A DNA stretch of 64,000 bases, taken from assembly GCF_026236535.1 (NCBI RefSeq), contig NZ_JAHTMW010000004.1:62001-126000 (forward strand). Reading direction: 5' to 3'. The stretch is from Streptomyces sp. SKN60 (lineage in GTDB: Bacteria > Actinomycetota > Actinomycetes > Streptomycetales > Streptomycetaceae). Under the pieces are notes generated by a model that had not been told where the DNA came from, ran no database searches, and worked only from the letters and a program-made list of their open reading frames with translations. The number at the start of each line of letters is the position of its first letter. Within the stretch, counting starts at the first letter, position 1. This document shows positions 23,304-31,074 of the stretch, one piece after another. The position numbers and the translations under genes were made by a program.

Positions 23304-23708
23304 ATGGACGGCTACCCCCTGCTCAACGTCTTCTGGACCATGCTCTGGTTCTTCCTCTGGATCATGTGGCTGTTCCTGCTCTTCAAGATCGTCACCGACA
23401 TCTTCCGTGACCACGAGATGAGCGGCTGGGGCAAGGCGGGCTGGCTGATCTTCTGCATCCTGCTGCCCTTCCTCGGCGTGCTGGTGTACGTCATCGCGCG
23501 CGGCAAGAGCATGACCCAGCGGGACCTCAAGCAGGCGAAGGACACCGAGGCGGCCTTCCAGGACTACATCCGCAAGACGGCGGGGACGGCGCCGGCCGGC
23601 GGCAAGGGCAGCGGCGTGGACGAACTCGCGCGGCTCGCCGAACTGAAGGACAGGGGCGCCATCACGGACGAGGAGTTCCAGCAGGCGAAGGCCAAGGTCC
23701 TGTCCTGA
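23304..23708 (+). CDS. Membrane protein with SHOCT domain
   Basis: The 134-residue product has two N-terminal membrane helices (FWTMLWFFLWIMWLFLLFKIV and AGWLIFCILLPFLGVLVYVIA), the second like the PLDc_N unit. A charged linker leads to a C-terminal SHOCT motif (DELARLAELKDRGAITDEEFQQAKAKVL). SHOCT segments mediate oligomerization. It sits between a peroxiredoxin and another membrane protein gene, with no evident operon logic. Confidence 0.85.
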   Translation: MDGYPLLNVFWTMLWFFLWIMWLFLLFKIVTDIFRDHEMSGWGKAGWLIFCILLPFLGVLVYVIARGKSMTQRDLKQAKDTEAAFQDYIRKTAGTAPAGGKGSGVDELARLAELKDRGAITDEEFQQAKAKVLS

Positions 23709-23773
23709 CCCGGCGGGAGGGCGAGCGGGAGGACGCGTCGGCCCGGCTGGTCCGGTCACTGCTGCGCGAGGCG

Positions 23774-24661
23774 GTGGCCACGCCGGGCCGTCTGCCGGAG
23801 GTGCTCGCCGCTTTCGCGCCGCGCCGTCTCGGTCCGGGAGCGGACCGGACGGTGCGGCAGCTGCGGGCCGGTCTTCCGGAGGCGACGCCGGACGAGCTGC
23901 ACGCCCGGCTCGTGCGGCGCGGCACCCGGTCGGCGTACACCGAGGGCGCGTTCGTCGGCGGGCCGTTCCTGTTGCTCGTGCCGTTCGCGTTCTGCGCGGC
24001 GTTGCTGTCACAGGCGCGCACCGTCCTCCAACTGGCGGCGCTCACCGGCCGGGACCCGGCGGATCCCGAGCGGGCCGCCGAATTCCTCGTCCTCCAGGGG
24101 GTGTACGCCGGCACGGACACCGCCCGGGCCGCGCTCACCACCGACGCGGCGACGGAGGAGAAGCAGGAGGAGGGGGAGGACGGGGTCGAAACGCGGCGGG
24201 GGCGGATCCCGGCGCAGTGGGGCCTGAGCATGCGCATGGCCAAGCTGCTCGGGGTGCTGACGCCGTCCACGGACGGCGCGCGCTGGTTCGTCCGGTTCGG
24301 GCAGTACACGCTGACGGGGGCCGTGTTCCTGGTGGGCCTGGTGGCGCCGCTGGTGTGGCTGCCCTATCTGGCGTACACCTATCGGCGCAACACCCTCCAG
24401 CTGCTCGACCGGGCCACGGTCTTCTACGCGGGAAAGCCGATCCCGCGCCGCAGCACACGGCTGGACGCGGCGATGGTCCTCGCGCTCACGCGGGCCGCCC
24501 TGTCTCTGCTCGTGCCGGTGGTGGGGGTGCTCGGAGTGCTGATCGCGGACGCGCGGATCGCGGGCAGCCACTGGCCGGTGCTCGGCATCGTCCTCATCGT
24601 CGGCTCGGTGGGCGTCGGCGGATGGTGGGCCCGGCGGCAGTGGCGCCGCTGGCACAGCTGA
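23774..24661 (+). CDS. Uncharacterized membrane protein
   Basis: A protein of at least 295 residues. It has four hydrophobic segments: about residues 58-80 (GPFLLLVPFAFCAALL), 183-205, 236-258 and 265-285. Between the first two lies a long cytosolic loop containing an acidic stretch (EEKQEEGEDG). The GTG at 23774 is used, but in-frame coding sequence without a stop continues back to the end of the preceding gene, so a start nearer 23705 (possibly CTG) is possible. I do not recognise the family. Confidence 0.7.
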   Translation: MATPGRLPEVLAAFAPRRLGPGADRTVRQLRAGLPEATPDELHARLVRRGTRSAYTEGAFVGGPFLLLVPFAFCAALLSQARTVLQLAALTGRDPADPERAAEFLVLQGVYAGTDTARAALTTDAATEEKQEEGEDGVETRRGRIPAQWGLSMRMAKLLGVLTPSTDGARWFVRFGQYTLTGAVFLVGLVAPLVWLPYLAYTYRRNTLQLLDRATVFYAGKPIPRRSTRLDAAMVLALTRAALSLLVPVVGVLGVLIADARIAGSHWPVLGIVLIVGSVGVGGWWARRQWRRWHS

Positions 24662-24692
24662 CCGGGAATGCGGTCCGCATCACTCACCCCTG

Positions 24693-24715
24693 AATACGAA
24701 TCTGAAATACGCCTT
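24693..24715. promoter_or_regulatory. NsrR-like site upstream of nsrR
   Basis: An 11-1-11 imperfect dyad, AATACGAATCT-G-AAATACGCCTT, matching at 7 of 11 positions per half. It resembles the stronger dyad in front of hmp in size and spacing. It ends 15 bp before the nsrR GTG, consistent with autoregulation. Confidence 0.55.
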
Positions 24716-24730
24716 TGATACGGTCGGATC

Positions 24731-25177
24731 GTGCGGTTGACGAGATTCACCGACCTGGCGCTGCGTGCCGTGATGCGCCTGGCGGTCACCGATCAGGACG
24801 AGACCCCCACCACCCGGGAGGTCGCGGACTCGATGGCCGTTCCGTACGCGCACATGGCGAAGGTGGTCACCCGACTCCAGCACCTCGGCGTGATCGAGGC
24901 GCGCCGGGGCCGTGGCGGCGGGCTGGCGCTCACGGAGCTCGGGCGGCAGTCCTCGGTGGGCTGGCTGACCCGGACCCTGGAGGGGGACGAGGAGGTCGTC
25001 GCCTGCGAGGGCGACACGCCGTGCCCGCTGCGGACGGCCTGCCGGCTGCGCGGCGTGCTGCGCCAGGCGCAGGAGGCGTTCTACCGCACGCTCGATCCGC
25101 TCACCGTCGCCGATCTCGTGGAGTCGCCCACCGGGCCGGTGCTCCTCACGCTCTCGACCCGCCCACCGGGCGACTGA
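24731..25177 (+). CDS. nsrR: NsrR, Rrf2-family nitric oxide sensor
   Basis: The 148-residue product has the Rrf2 winged helix (REVADSMAVPYAHMAKVVTRLQHLGVIEARRGRGGGL). Iron-sulfur ligands are Cys92, Cys98 and Cys104 (CEGDTPCPLRTAC), plus Asp8 in RFTDLALR, the same four ligands described for Streptomyces coelicolor NsrR. The [4Fe-4S] cluster reacts with NO, releasing the repressor. The start is the GTG at 24731. The next gene is hmp, its classic target, and operator-like palindromes precede both. Confidence 0.93.
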   Translation: MRLTRFTDLALRAVMRLAVTDQDETPTTREVADSMAVPYAHMAKVVTRLQHLGVIEARRGRGGGLALTELGRQSSVGWLTRTLEGDEEVVACEGDTPCPLRTACRLRGVLRQAQEAFYRTLDPLTVADLVESPTGPVLLTLSTRPPGD

Positions 25178-25250
25178 CCCACCGGACTCCCGCCCCGCCT
25201 TCCCTCCCTCAGACTCCCGCCCTCCCCCGGGCGGTTTCCTCTCGCCTTTA

Positions 25251-25273
25251 AATACGTAGATCATCTACCAGTT
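25251..25273. promoter_or_regulatory. NsrR operator upstream of hmp
   Basis: AATACGTAGAT-C-ATCTACCAGTT is an 11-1-11 dyad with a perfect GTAGAT-C-ATCTAC core. It ends 11 bp before the hmp ATG and overlaps the ribosome-binding region. Repression by NsrR released by NO is expected. Confidence 0.75.
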
Positions 25274-25284
25274 TAGGAGCCCCC

Positions 25285-26472
25285 ATGCTGTCCGAGCAGT
25301 CCGTACCGGTCGTCCGCGCCACCCTTCCCGCCGTCGGCGGGGCTCTCGACGAGATCACCGAGCGCTTCTACGCGGGCATGTTCGCCGCCCACCCCGAGCT
25401 GCTGCGCGATCTGTTCAACCGCGGGAACCAGGCCACCGGAGACCAGCGCAAGGCGCTGGCCGGCTCCATAGCCGCCTTCGCGGGCGCCCTGCTCGAGCAC
25501 CCGGACAGCCGCCCCGACGTGATGCTCTCGCGCATCGCCCACAAGCACGCCTCGCTGGGCGTCACTTCGGAGCAGTACAAGATCGTCCACGAGCATCTCT
25601 TCGCCGCGATCGTCGCCGTCCTCGGCGACGCCGTGACGCCGGAGGTCGCCCAGGCCTGGGACGAGGTGTACTGGCTGATGGCCAACGCCCTGATCGCGCT
25701 GGAGGCCCGGCTCTACGAGGGGCGCGGGGTCGCCGAGGGCGAGGTCTGGCACCCGATGGAGATCGCCGGACGGGACGAGGAGACCGCCGACACCGTCTCC
25801 TTCACGCTGCGCCACCCCGACGGCCGGCCCACCGCGGACTTCCGGCCCGGCCAGTACATGAGCGTCCAGGTCACGCTGCCCGACGGCGCCCGGCAGATCC
25901 GCCAGTACAGCCTGTCCACCGCCCCGGGCCGCCCCGACTGGCGGATCACCGTCAAGCGCGTGGACGGGGACCCGGCCGGCGAGGTCTCCTCCTGGCTGCA
26001 CGCCCATGGCACCGTCGGCGACCGGGTCGCGGTGTCCGAGCCCTTCGGCGACCTGGTGCTTCCCGAGGGCGACGGCCCGCTGCTGCTCGCCTCGGCGGGC
26101 ATCGGCTCCACCCCCATGCTGGCGATGCTGGACCACCTCGTCGCGACCGGTTCGACCCGCCCGGTCACCGTCGTCCACGCCGACCGCTCCCCCGCCGGCC
26201 ACGCCCACCGCGAGGAGCTGCGCCGTCTGGTCGACGCGCTGCCGCAGGGCTCGCTGCACCTCTGGTACGAGGAGCCGGGCGCCGCGGACGCCCGCCTCGG
26301 CCGCGCCGACGTCACCGCGCTCGACCTGCCGGAGGGCGTGACCGCCTATCTGTGCGGCCCGCTGCCCTTCATGCGCGCGGTGCGCGGCGACCTGCTCGGC
26401 CGCGGTGTCGCCGCGGCGGACGTGCACTACGAGGTCTTCGGCCCCGACCTGTGGCTCGGTGCGGCGGCCTGA
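25285..26472 (+). CDS. hmp: Flavohemoprotein, nitric oxide dioxygenase
   Basis: The 395-residue product has an N-terminal globin domain (1-140) with proximal heme His88 in IAHKHASLGV and B10 Tyr29 in RFYAGMF. A ferredoxin-reductase-like half follows: FAD-binding RQYSLST near residue 210, NAD-binding LASAGIGSTPML near 270 and the end motif CGPLPFMRAV near 355. It oxidizes NO to nitrate using O2 and NADPH. Control by the adjacent NsrR is supported by the operator in front of it. The length is normal for the family. Confidence 0.95.
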   Translation: MLSEQSVPVVRATLPAVGGALDEITERFYAGMFAAHPELLRDLFNRGNQATGDQRKALAGSIAAFAGALLEHPDSRPDVMLSRIAHKHASLGVTSEQYKIVHEHLFAAIVAVLGDAVTPEVAQAWDEVYWLMANALIALEARLYEGRGVAEGEVWHPMEIAGRDEETADTVSFTLRHPDGRPTADFRPGQYMSVQVTLPDGARQIRQYSLSTAPGRPDWRITVKRVDGDPAGEVSSWLHAHGTVGDRVAVSEPFGDLVLPEGDGPLLLASAGIGSTPMLAMLDHLVATGSTRPVTVVHADRSPAGHAHREELRRLVDALPQGSLHLWYEEPGAADARLGRADVTALDLPEGVTAYLCGPLPFMRAVRGDLLGRGVAAADVHYEVFGPDLWLGAAA

Positions 26473-26487
26473 CCGCCACCCCCTCCC

Positions 26488-26513
26488 GCCCGGCGCCCGT
26501 AGGGGTGCCGGGC
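26488..26513 (+). terminator. Hairpin after hmp
   Basis: An 11-bp stem (GCCCGGCGCCC with GGGTGCCGGGC, one G-T pair) closes a 4-base loop 15 bp after the hmp stop. There is no U-run, as is common in Streptomyces. Confidence 0.7.
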
Positions 26514-26615
26514 TTCGGCCTTGCCTGCGGATCCTGGGCTCCATGGCGCAATCCGCCCGGATATTGCATAGTGAAGCCGCGAATTCACCTCATGATCAGT
26601 GGCGGGAGTGAGCGG

Positions 26616-27374
26616 ATGACCACGGCGTACGAGGCGCTGCGGAAGCCGGCGGGCAGGGTCCGCGGGCTCGCCGTCGACATCGGCAGCTCCCGCACCCGGG
26701 TGTGGGCTCCGGGCGCGGGCGTCCTCGCGGACGTGCCGAGCGGCCCGGTCCGGCGCGGCCGGGTCACGGACGCCACCCCGCACCAGCGGCTGCTGCGCGA
26801 GGTGGCCGACTCGGCGTTCGGCGACGACCGGGCCGGCACCGTCGTGATGCTGTGTCATCCGGTCCTGGCCGGGCCCGAACAGCGGGCGGCGGCCCGGCGG
26901 ATGGTGGCCGAACTCGGGCCCGCCCGGGTGGTCTCCGTCGACAGCGCGCGGGCGGCCGCCGCGTACGCCGGTCCCAGCGGCGGCGGTCCGCTGCTCGTGG
27001 TCGACCTGGGCGCGGAGCTGACCGAGGTCACCCTGTTGGTCGACGGCATGGTGCAGGACGCGCGGCTCGCCGAGCTCGGCCTCGACGATCTGCCGGAACC
27101 GGGCTCGGCGACGGCCGCGGTGGTCCACACGGCCGCCGACATGGTCATGGACCTCTGGCGCCGCGATCGCACCGGGGCGGTACGGGGCGCGCTGCGCCGC
27201 GGGATCCTGGTCGCGGGCGGCGGCGCCCTGCGGATGGATCTGACGAGCCGGCTGGCGCTGCAGCTCGGTGTCCGGCTGCGGCTGGCCAACGACCCGGCGA
27301 CCAGCACGGTCCGCGGCGCTGGCCTGCTGCTCTCCTCGACGCTCCGGCATCCGGGCGCGGCGCGCCGGGACTGA
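26616..27374 (+). CDS. Short MreB-like actin-family protein
   Basis: The 252-residue product shows the actin-fold nucleotide motifs: phosphate-1 GLAVDIGSSRTRVWAPG (residues about 18-34), LLVVDLGAELTEVTLLVDG near 130 and the adenosine motif RRGILVAGGGALRMDL near 200. The pattern is that of MreB/Mbl (VMLCHPVLAGPEQRAA, VRLRLANDPATSTVRGAG). It is about 90 residues shorter than MreB (about 340), mainly in the central subdomains. It is not in an mre operon and stands alone between terminators. Whether it polymerizes is unknown. The ATG at 26616 follows GGGAG; one at 26592 is also in frame. Confidence 0.8.
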   Translation: MTTAYEALRKPAGRVRGLAVDIGSSRTRVWAPGAGVLADVPSGPVRRGRVTDATPHQRLLREVADSAFGDDRAGTVVMLCHPVLAGPEQRAAARRMVAELGPARVVSVDSARAAAAYAGPSGGGPLLVVDLGAELTEVTLLVDGMVQDARLAELGLDDLPEPGSATAAVVHTAADMVMDLWRRDRTGAVRGALRRGILVAGGGALRMDLTSRLALQLGVRLRLANDPATSTVRGAGLLLSSTLRHPGAARRD

Positions 27375-27378
27375 CGCG

Positions 27379-27415
27379 GGGACGGGCCGGCGTACGGCGT
27401 GCGCCGGCCCGTCCC
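27379..27415. terminator. Bidirectional terminator
   Basis: A 14-bp perfect stem (GGGACGGGCCGGCG with its complement) and 9-base loop between the convergent actin-like and I36 genes. It can serve both transcripts. Confidence 0.8.
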
Positions 27416-27451
27416 TCCGCCCCGTGGCCAGGGGGGGGACGGGCCGGGGTG

Positions 27452-27823
27452 TCAGCAGCCGGTGGCCCAGATGTGGGAGTCGCCGCGGTCGTTGGCAGCC
27501 CCGTTGTAGCCGACCTCCTGGCCGGGGGCGAGACAGATGGTCATGGAGCCGCCCTGCCAGGCGGACTCGTAGACCTGGACGTAGTCCTTGATCCCGGGTC
27601 CCGAGATGCCGTGGTTGGCCCAGGACGAGTCGGTGTCGGCGATCCAGCTCTCCCACCAGCCGTCGTCGCCGCTCCAGTTGGCGCGCTGGCCGCCGAAGTC
27701 GGCGTCCTGCCAGGCGCAGAAGTCCCCGGAGGGGCATTCGGCGGCGGTGGCGGGCGCCGTCAGGGCGAGGCCGCCGGCGAGGGCGAGCAGGGCTGCGGTG
27801 GTGGGGCCGAGGAGTCGCTTCAT
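27452..27823 (-). CDS. Secreted peptidase-inhibitor I36-like protein
   Basis: The 123-residue product has a signal peptide (LLALAGGLALTAPATAA) and a mature domain of about 95 residues. The pattern CPSGDFCAWQDADFGGQRANWSG with later cysteine and WATGC matches the I36 inhibitor / beta-gamma-crystallin-like family of Streptomyces (SMI is the type member). It is exported, cysteine-stabilised and probably inhibits metalloproteases; no protease is nearby. The start overlaps the stop of the upstream lipoprotein gene by four bases, so the two are co-translated. Confidence 0.85.
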   Translation of the reverse strand: MKRLLGPTTAALLALAGGLALTAPATAAECPSGDFCAWQDADFGGQRANWSGDDGWWESWIADTDSSWANHGISGPGIKDYVQVYESAWQGGSMTICLAPGQEVGYNGAANDRGDSHIWATGC

Positions 27824-28635
27824 GAAGCGTCGATGCCTTTCTTCTCGGATGTCGCGGTTTTCCCGGTGGGGTGCGCGGACAGCTCGGCTGCCCGCCGCAG
27901 TGCGCGGGCGCGCAGCTGCTCGTAGGTGGCGACCTGGTCGCGGTGCAGGGTGCGTACGGTGGCGAGCTCGGCGGGTTCGAGCCGGGCGCGGACGTCGGCG
28001 AGGCCGCTCTCGCGGGTGCAGCGTTCGGCGACGGCGGGGTCGGGGCGGCCGGCGCGCGGTCCTCCGGAGGGTGCGGCGCAGCGGGTCCAGCGGTCGAGCG
28101 CGGCGCGGTGCGCGGGGTCGTCCTTCATCCGGGCCTGGGCCTCGGCGCGCAGGTTGTCGACGGTGACCTGGGCGCGGAACCAGCGGTGCTGGTCGCCGTA
28201 CAGCGCGGCGCGGGCGGCGGCGACGCAGCCGTCGCTGTTGGCGGTGACGGTGTGTCCGGTGGCCAGGGTGAGGGAGAGCTCGCGGGGGTCGCGGCCGAAG
28301 AGCGCGGTCTGGAGCCGGGTGTCGGCGTCGGCGGCCGCGGGGCCGGGGGCGGGCGCGGGGGCGCGGGCCTGAGAGACCGGGGCAGGGGGCAGCGTGAGGC
28401 CCTGGGCGTCGAGGCAGTCGGCGACGAGCCGCTGCTCGGCGGCCTTGAGGAGCCGGTCCTGGGCCTGGCGGGTGGCGAGCGCGGAGGCGGGCGCCCCGGC
28501 CGTGCCGACGGGCGGGGCGGGTGCGGCGGAGTGCGGGTGCACGGTGGCGCAGCCGGCGAGGACGAGCGCGGCGGCGGCCGTGAGGAGTGCGTGGCGGTGC
28601 GCTGAGCGGGGCGCGCGGCGGGACGCGAGGCGCAT
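27820..28635 (-). CDS. Putative lipoprotein of unknown function
   Basis: The 271-residue product has a signal peptide ending in the lipobox LVLAGC (Cys29). The mature part starts with an Ala/Pro linker and is followed by charged helices containing four cysteines (CLDAQG, DGCVAAA, TRCAAPS, ERCTRES). Its pattern (RLVADCLDAQGL, HRWFRAQVTVDNLRAEAQARM) is that of a surface helical domain common in Streptomyces. It is coupled by ATGA to the I36 gene, suggesting a linked extracellular role. No enzymatic motif is evident. Confidence 0.75.
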   Translation of the reverse strand: MRLASRRAPRSAHRHALLTAAAALVLAGCATVHPHSAAPAPPVGTAGAPASALATRQAQDRLLKAAEQRLVADCLDAQGLTLPPAPVSQARAPAPAPGPAAADADTRLQTALFGRDPRELSLTLATGHTVTANSDGCVAAARAALYGDQHRWFRAQVTVDNLRAEAQARMKDDPAHRAALDRWTRCAAPSGGPRAGRPDPAVAERCTRESGLADVRARLEPAELATVRTLHRDQVATYEQLRARALRRAAELSAHPTGKTATSEKKGIDAS

Positions 28636-29022
28636 GGTTCCCCCTGGTGGCGGGCCTGGGCGGTGGTGTCCGGCGGTGTGATCGCCGCCGTGTCGTGGCG
28701 ATCAATGCCCGGTGCCGGGGTGGCCATGCGGGGCTTTGCGGCGACTCACTCGAAGGGGTCGAACGCGCCGGGGCGCGCGCCGCCAACAGGGTGGTCGCGG
28801 GTCGTGCGGCGCGTACGCAGGAACGACAGAGCCCCGGCTGGACGGGGGGTTCCAGCCGGGGCCGTTTGCCGTGACGTGGTGAAGAGCGGTCGCCGCTGAG
28901 GGGGGACCAGGGGACCGGGCCCCTTCGCCGTCACATAAGGATGAACGGTCAACCTTCACCCAATGTTCCGCCTTGCGCCCGGTGTCGGGTGTGAGCCTGC
29001 TCACCCCGTTTTGCCCGTTCGG
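28636..29022. other. Intergenic region with a terminator and promoters
   Basis: 387 bp between two minus-strand genes. It contains the strong hairpin at 28831-28862 and probably the promoter of the lipoprotein gene. No gene-like reading frame was convincing here. Confidence 0.6.
28831..28862. terminator. 12-bp stem-loop, terminator of the deacetylase gene
   Basis: GCCCCGGCTGGA pairs perfectly with TCCAGCCGGGGC across an 8-base loop. It lies 160 bp beyond the stop of the deacetylase gene, so either it serves that transcript or it guards the lipoprotein promoter. Confidence 0.7.
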
Positions 29023-29835
29023 TCAGTCGTCCTTCTCGGGGCGGTAGACCGTCCCGGGCTCGGGCTTTCCGGGGGCGATGAGCTGCGGCACGGTGACGAA
29101 GGTGTAGCCGCGGCGCTTGAGCTCGTCGATGATGCCGGGCACGGCGGGGACGGTGCCGCCGTAGATGTCGTGCAGCAGGATGATGCCGTCGCCGTGGGCC
29201 TGGTCGAGGACGCGCCGGCGTATCAGGGCGGTGTCCTCGGTGGAGTAGTCCTTGGCGGTGATGCTCCACAGCACCTGGGAGAGGCCGAGTTCGCGGCTCA
29301 CGTCGGAGACGGTGTCGTCGGTCCGGCCCTGCGGCGGGCGCATCAGGGTCGGCTTCTTGCCCGTGATCTTCGCTATCGCGTCCTGGGTGCGGGACAGCTC
29401 GTCGCGGACCTCGGCGGCGTCGAGGCCGGTCAGGATCTGGTGGGTCCAGGTGTGGTTGGCGACCTCGTGCCCCTCGTCGGAGATGCGCTTGACGACCTGC
29501 GGATAGCGCAGGACGTGCTTCTGGCCGAGCAGGAAGAAGGTCGCGTGGACCTGCTTCTCCTTGAGGATGTCGAGCAGTTTCGGGGTGTCCTCGCCCGGGC
29601 CCGCGTCGAAGGTGAGGGCGATGCACTTGGCCTTGGCGCAGTCGACGGCGTCGGGCGCCGCCGCTCCGAACCTTCCGCCCGTGCCGGCCTTGCCGTCCGT
29701 GGGCGCCTGCTCGCGCGCCTCGCCGGGCGTGACCGTGTCGGCCGAGCATCCGGTGAGGGAGGCGACGAGTGTCGCCGCGGCGAGCAGCGCGAGGGCGGCG
29801 CCCCGGTGTCGTCGGCCCGGCTTGGTTCGGAACAT
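29023..29835 (-). CDS. Polysaccharide deacetylase lipoprotein (NodB-like)
   Basis: The 270-residue product starts at the ATG at 29835, with a lipoprotein signal (SLTGC, Cys30). The NodB catalytic domain begins with ALTFDAGPGEDTPKLLDIL, a variant of the TFDDG motif with Ala in place of the second Asp. The H-x3-H metal pair is in ANHTWTHQ; RPPQGRTDD and ILLHDI follow as later motifs. Family members remove acetyl groups from peptidoglycan or chitin-like polymers. The TFDA variant keeps the catalytic base Asp but loses one usual metal ligand. The enzyme acts at the cell surface. Confidence 0.9.
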   Translation of the reverse strand: MFRTKPGRRHRGAALALLAAATLVASLTGCSADTVTPGEAREQAPTDGKAGTGGRFGAAAPDAVDCAKAKCIALTFDAGPGEDTPKLLDILKEKQVHATFFLLGQKHVLRYPQVVKRISDEGHEVANHTWTHQILTGLDAAEVRDELSRTQDAIAKITGKKPTLMRPPQGRTDDTVSDVSRELGLSQVLWSITAKDYSTEDTALIRRRVLDQAHGDGIILLHDIYGGTVPAVPGIIDELKRRGYTFVTVPQLIAPGKPEPGTVYRPEKDD

Positions 29836-29922
29836 GTGCAACCCGCTTTCCCCGAAAGATTGGTTCGCGAGCAAGGGCCCCCGCCTGGTCATGGCGGAGG
29901 CCCTGCGGCTCGTCGACGACTC

Positions 29923-29935
29923 TACACACGGTGTA
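29923..29935. promoter_or_regulatory. Short palindrome upstream of the deacetylase
   Basis: TACAC-ACG-GTGTA lies 88 bp before the deacetylase start. It may be an operator or a -10 containing element; support is limited to symmetry and position. Confidence 0.35.
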
Positions 29936-30033
29936 TAGCCGGGGAGGGGGCGGGGGTCGGTGGCGTGCACATGGCGGCCCCGGGCGGCGCCCGTCCGCGA
30001 CGCCCAGGGTCGATGGAGGGATGTCCTCGCCCG

Positions 30034-30411
30034 TCAGCGGGACGCGAGGAGGAGGCGGGCCTCGGTCTCCTGGTCACCGGAGACGGACTGGAGGGACTGG
30101 ATGTCGAAGGTGCGCGCGAGCACCCGCTCGACCTCGTCGACGGCGTGGTACCCACCGGTGAGCAGCGCTCCGACCATGCCGGTCAGCGGCACGGGTGCCG
30201 TTTCCTCGTGGCGGCCGCCGGCCGTGTCGAAGGTGGCCATCCAGACGGTGGTGGCGGGCGAGGTCGCCGCCTCCGGGCCTGGCGTCACGATGTCCTCGAG
30301 CTGATAGGTGCGGTCGAGGACGTCGAAGACGGCCTGGGCGTCCTCCCGGCAGCAGTCGCTCAGCTGCACGGTGACATCGGTGTCGATGTGCAAGTCGTAC
30401 ACGGCGCTCAT
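30034..30411 (-). CDS. Hypothetical protein
   Basis: The 125-residue product begins MSAVYDLHIDTDVTVQLSD at the ATG at 30411. It has no membrane segment. The sequence LSDCCREDAQAVFDVLDRTYQLED and the later VERVLARTFDIQS suggest an alpha/beta fold, but I do not recognise a family. The gene is single and divergent from the following membrane protein gene. Confidence 0.65.
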   Translation of the reverse strand: MSAVYDLHIDTDVTVQLSDCCREDAQAVFDVLDRTYQLEDIVTPGPEAATSPATTVWMATFDTAGGRHEETAPVPLTGMVGALLTGGYHAVDEVERVLARTFDIQSLQSVSGDQETEARLLLASR

Positions 30412-30526
30412 CTCCTCGTGTGCCCGATTCCAGCATCCCTCGTGGCACGGCCGCCCGCGAGGGCCCCGGGTGGCGGACCGGTCGCGAGGTCCGCACGGTG
30501 GAAGAAGAGCGTCCTCGGGAGGCGGC

Positions 30527-31060
30527 GTGTCCGGTACGAGCCAGGGGCCAGGGAAGCCCGCGGGGCCGGACGGGGACGGCCTGGTCCGGGGCCGCCACGA
30601 GACCCCCGACGAACGCGCCGACCGGCGCTGGACCGAGCTGATGCAGGAGATCCGGGTCGCCCAGACGGGCGTACAGATCCTCTTCGGCTTCCTCCTCACG
30701 GTCGTCTTCACCCCGCGTTTCCCGGAGCTGTCGGACACCGACCGGACGATCTACATCGTGACGGTCTCGCTGAGCGCCGCCGCCACCGGCGCCCTCATCG
30801 GCCCGGTCTCCTTCCACCGCATGGTCGCCGGGCGCCGCCTCAAGCCCCGCGCGGTCAGCTGGGCCTCCCGCCTCACCCTCGTGGGCCTGGTGCTCCTCCT
30901 CGCCACCCTGTGCGCCGCGCTCCTCCTCGTGCTCCGTGTGGCCACCGGCGCCACCTTCGTCCCCTGGCTCGTCGCCGGACTCCTCGCCTGGTACCTCCTG
31001 TGCTGGTTCGTGCTCCCGATCTGGGTCCGCCACCGCCACACGTCCGGTCCCGGCGGCTGA
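30527..31060 (+). CDS. DUF6328-like membrane protein
   Basis: The 177-residue product starts at the GTG at 30527 behind CGGGAGG. A hydrophilic N-terminus leads to RWTELMQEIRVAQTGVQILFGFLLTVVF, the conserved opening of DUF6328-type actinobacterial membrane proteins. Three more helices follow (IVTVSLSAAATGALIG, LTLVGLVLLLATLCAALLLVL, WLVAGLLAWYLLCWFVLP). Function is unknown. Confidence 0.8.
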   Translation: MSGTSQGPGKPAGPDGDGLVRGRHETPDERADRRWTELMQEIRVAQTGVQILFGFLLTVVFTPRFPELSDTDRTIYIVTVSLSAAATGALIGPVSFHRMVAGRRLKPRAVSWASRLTLVGLVLLLATLCAALLLVLRVATGATFVPWLVAGLLAWYLLCWFVLPIWVRHRHTSGPGG

Positions 31061-31074
31061 CTCCCCCTGGCAGG

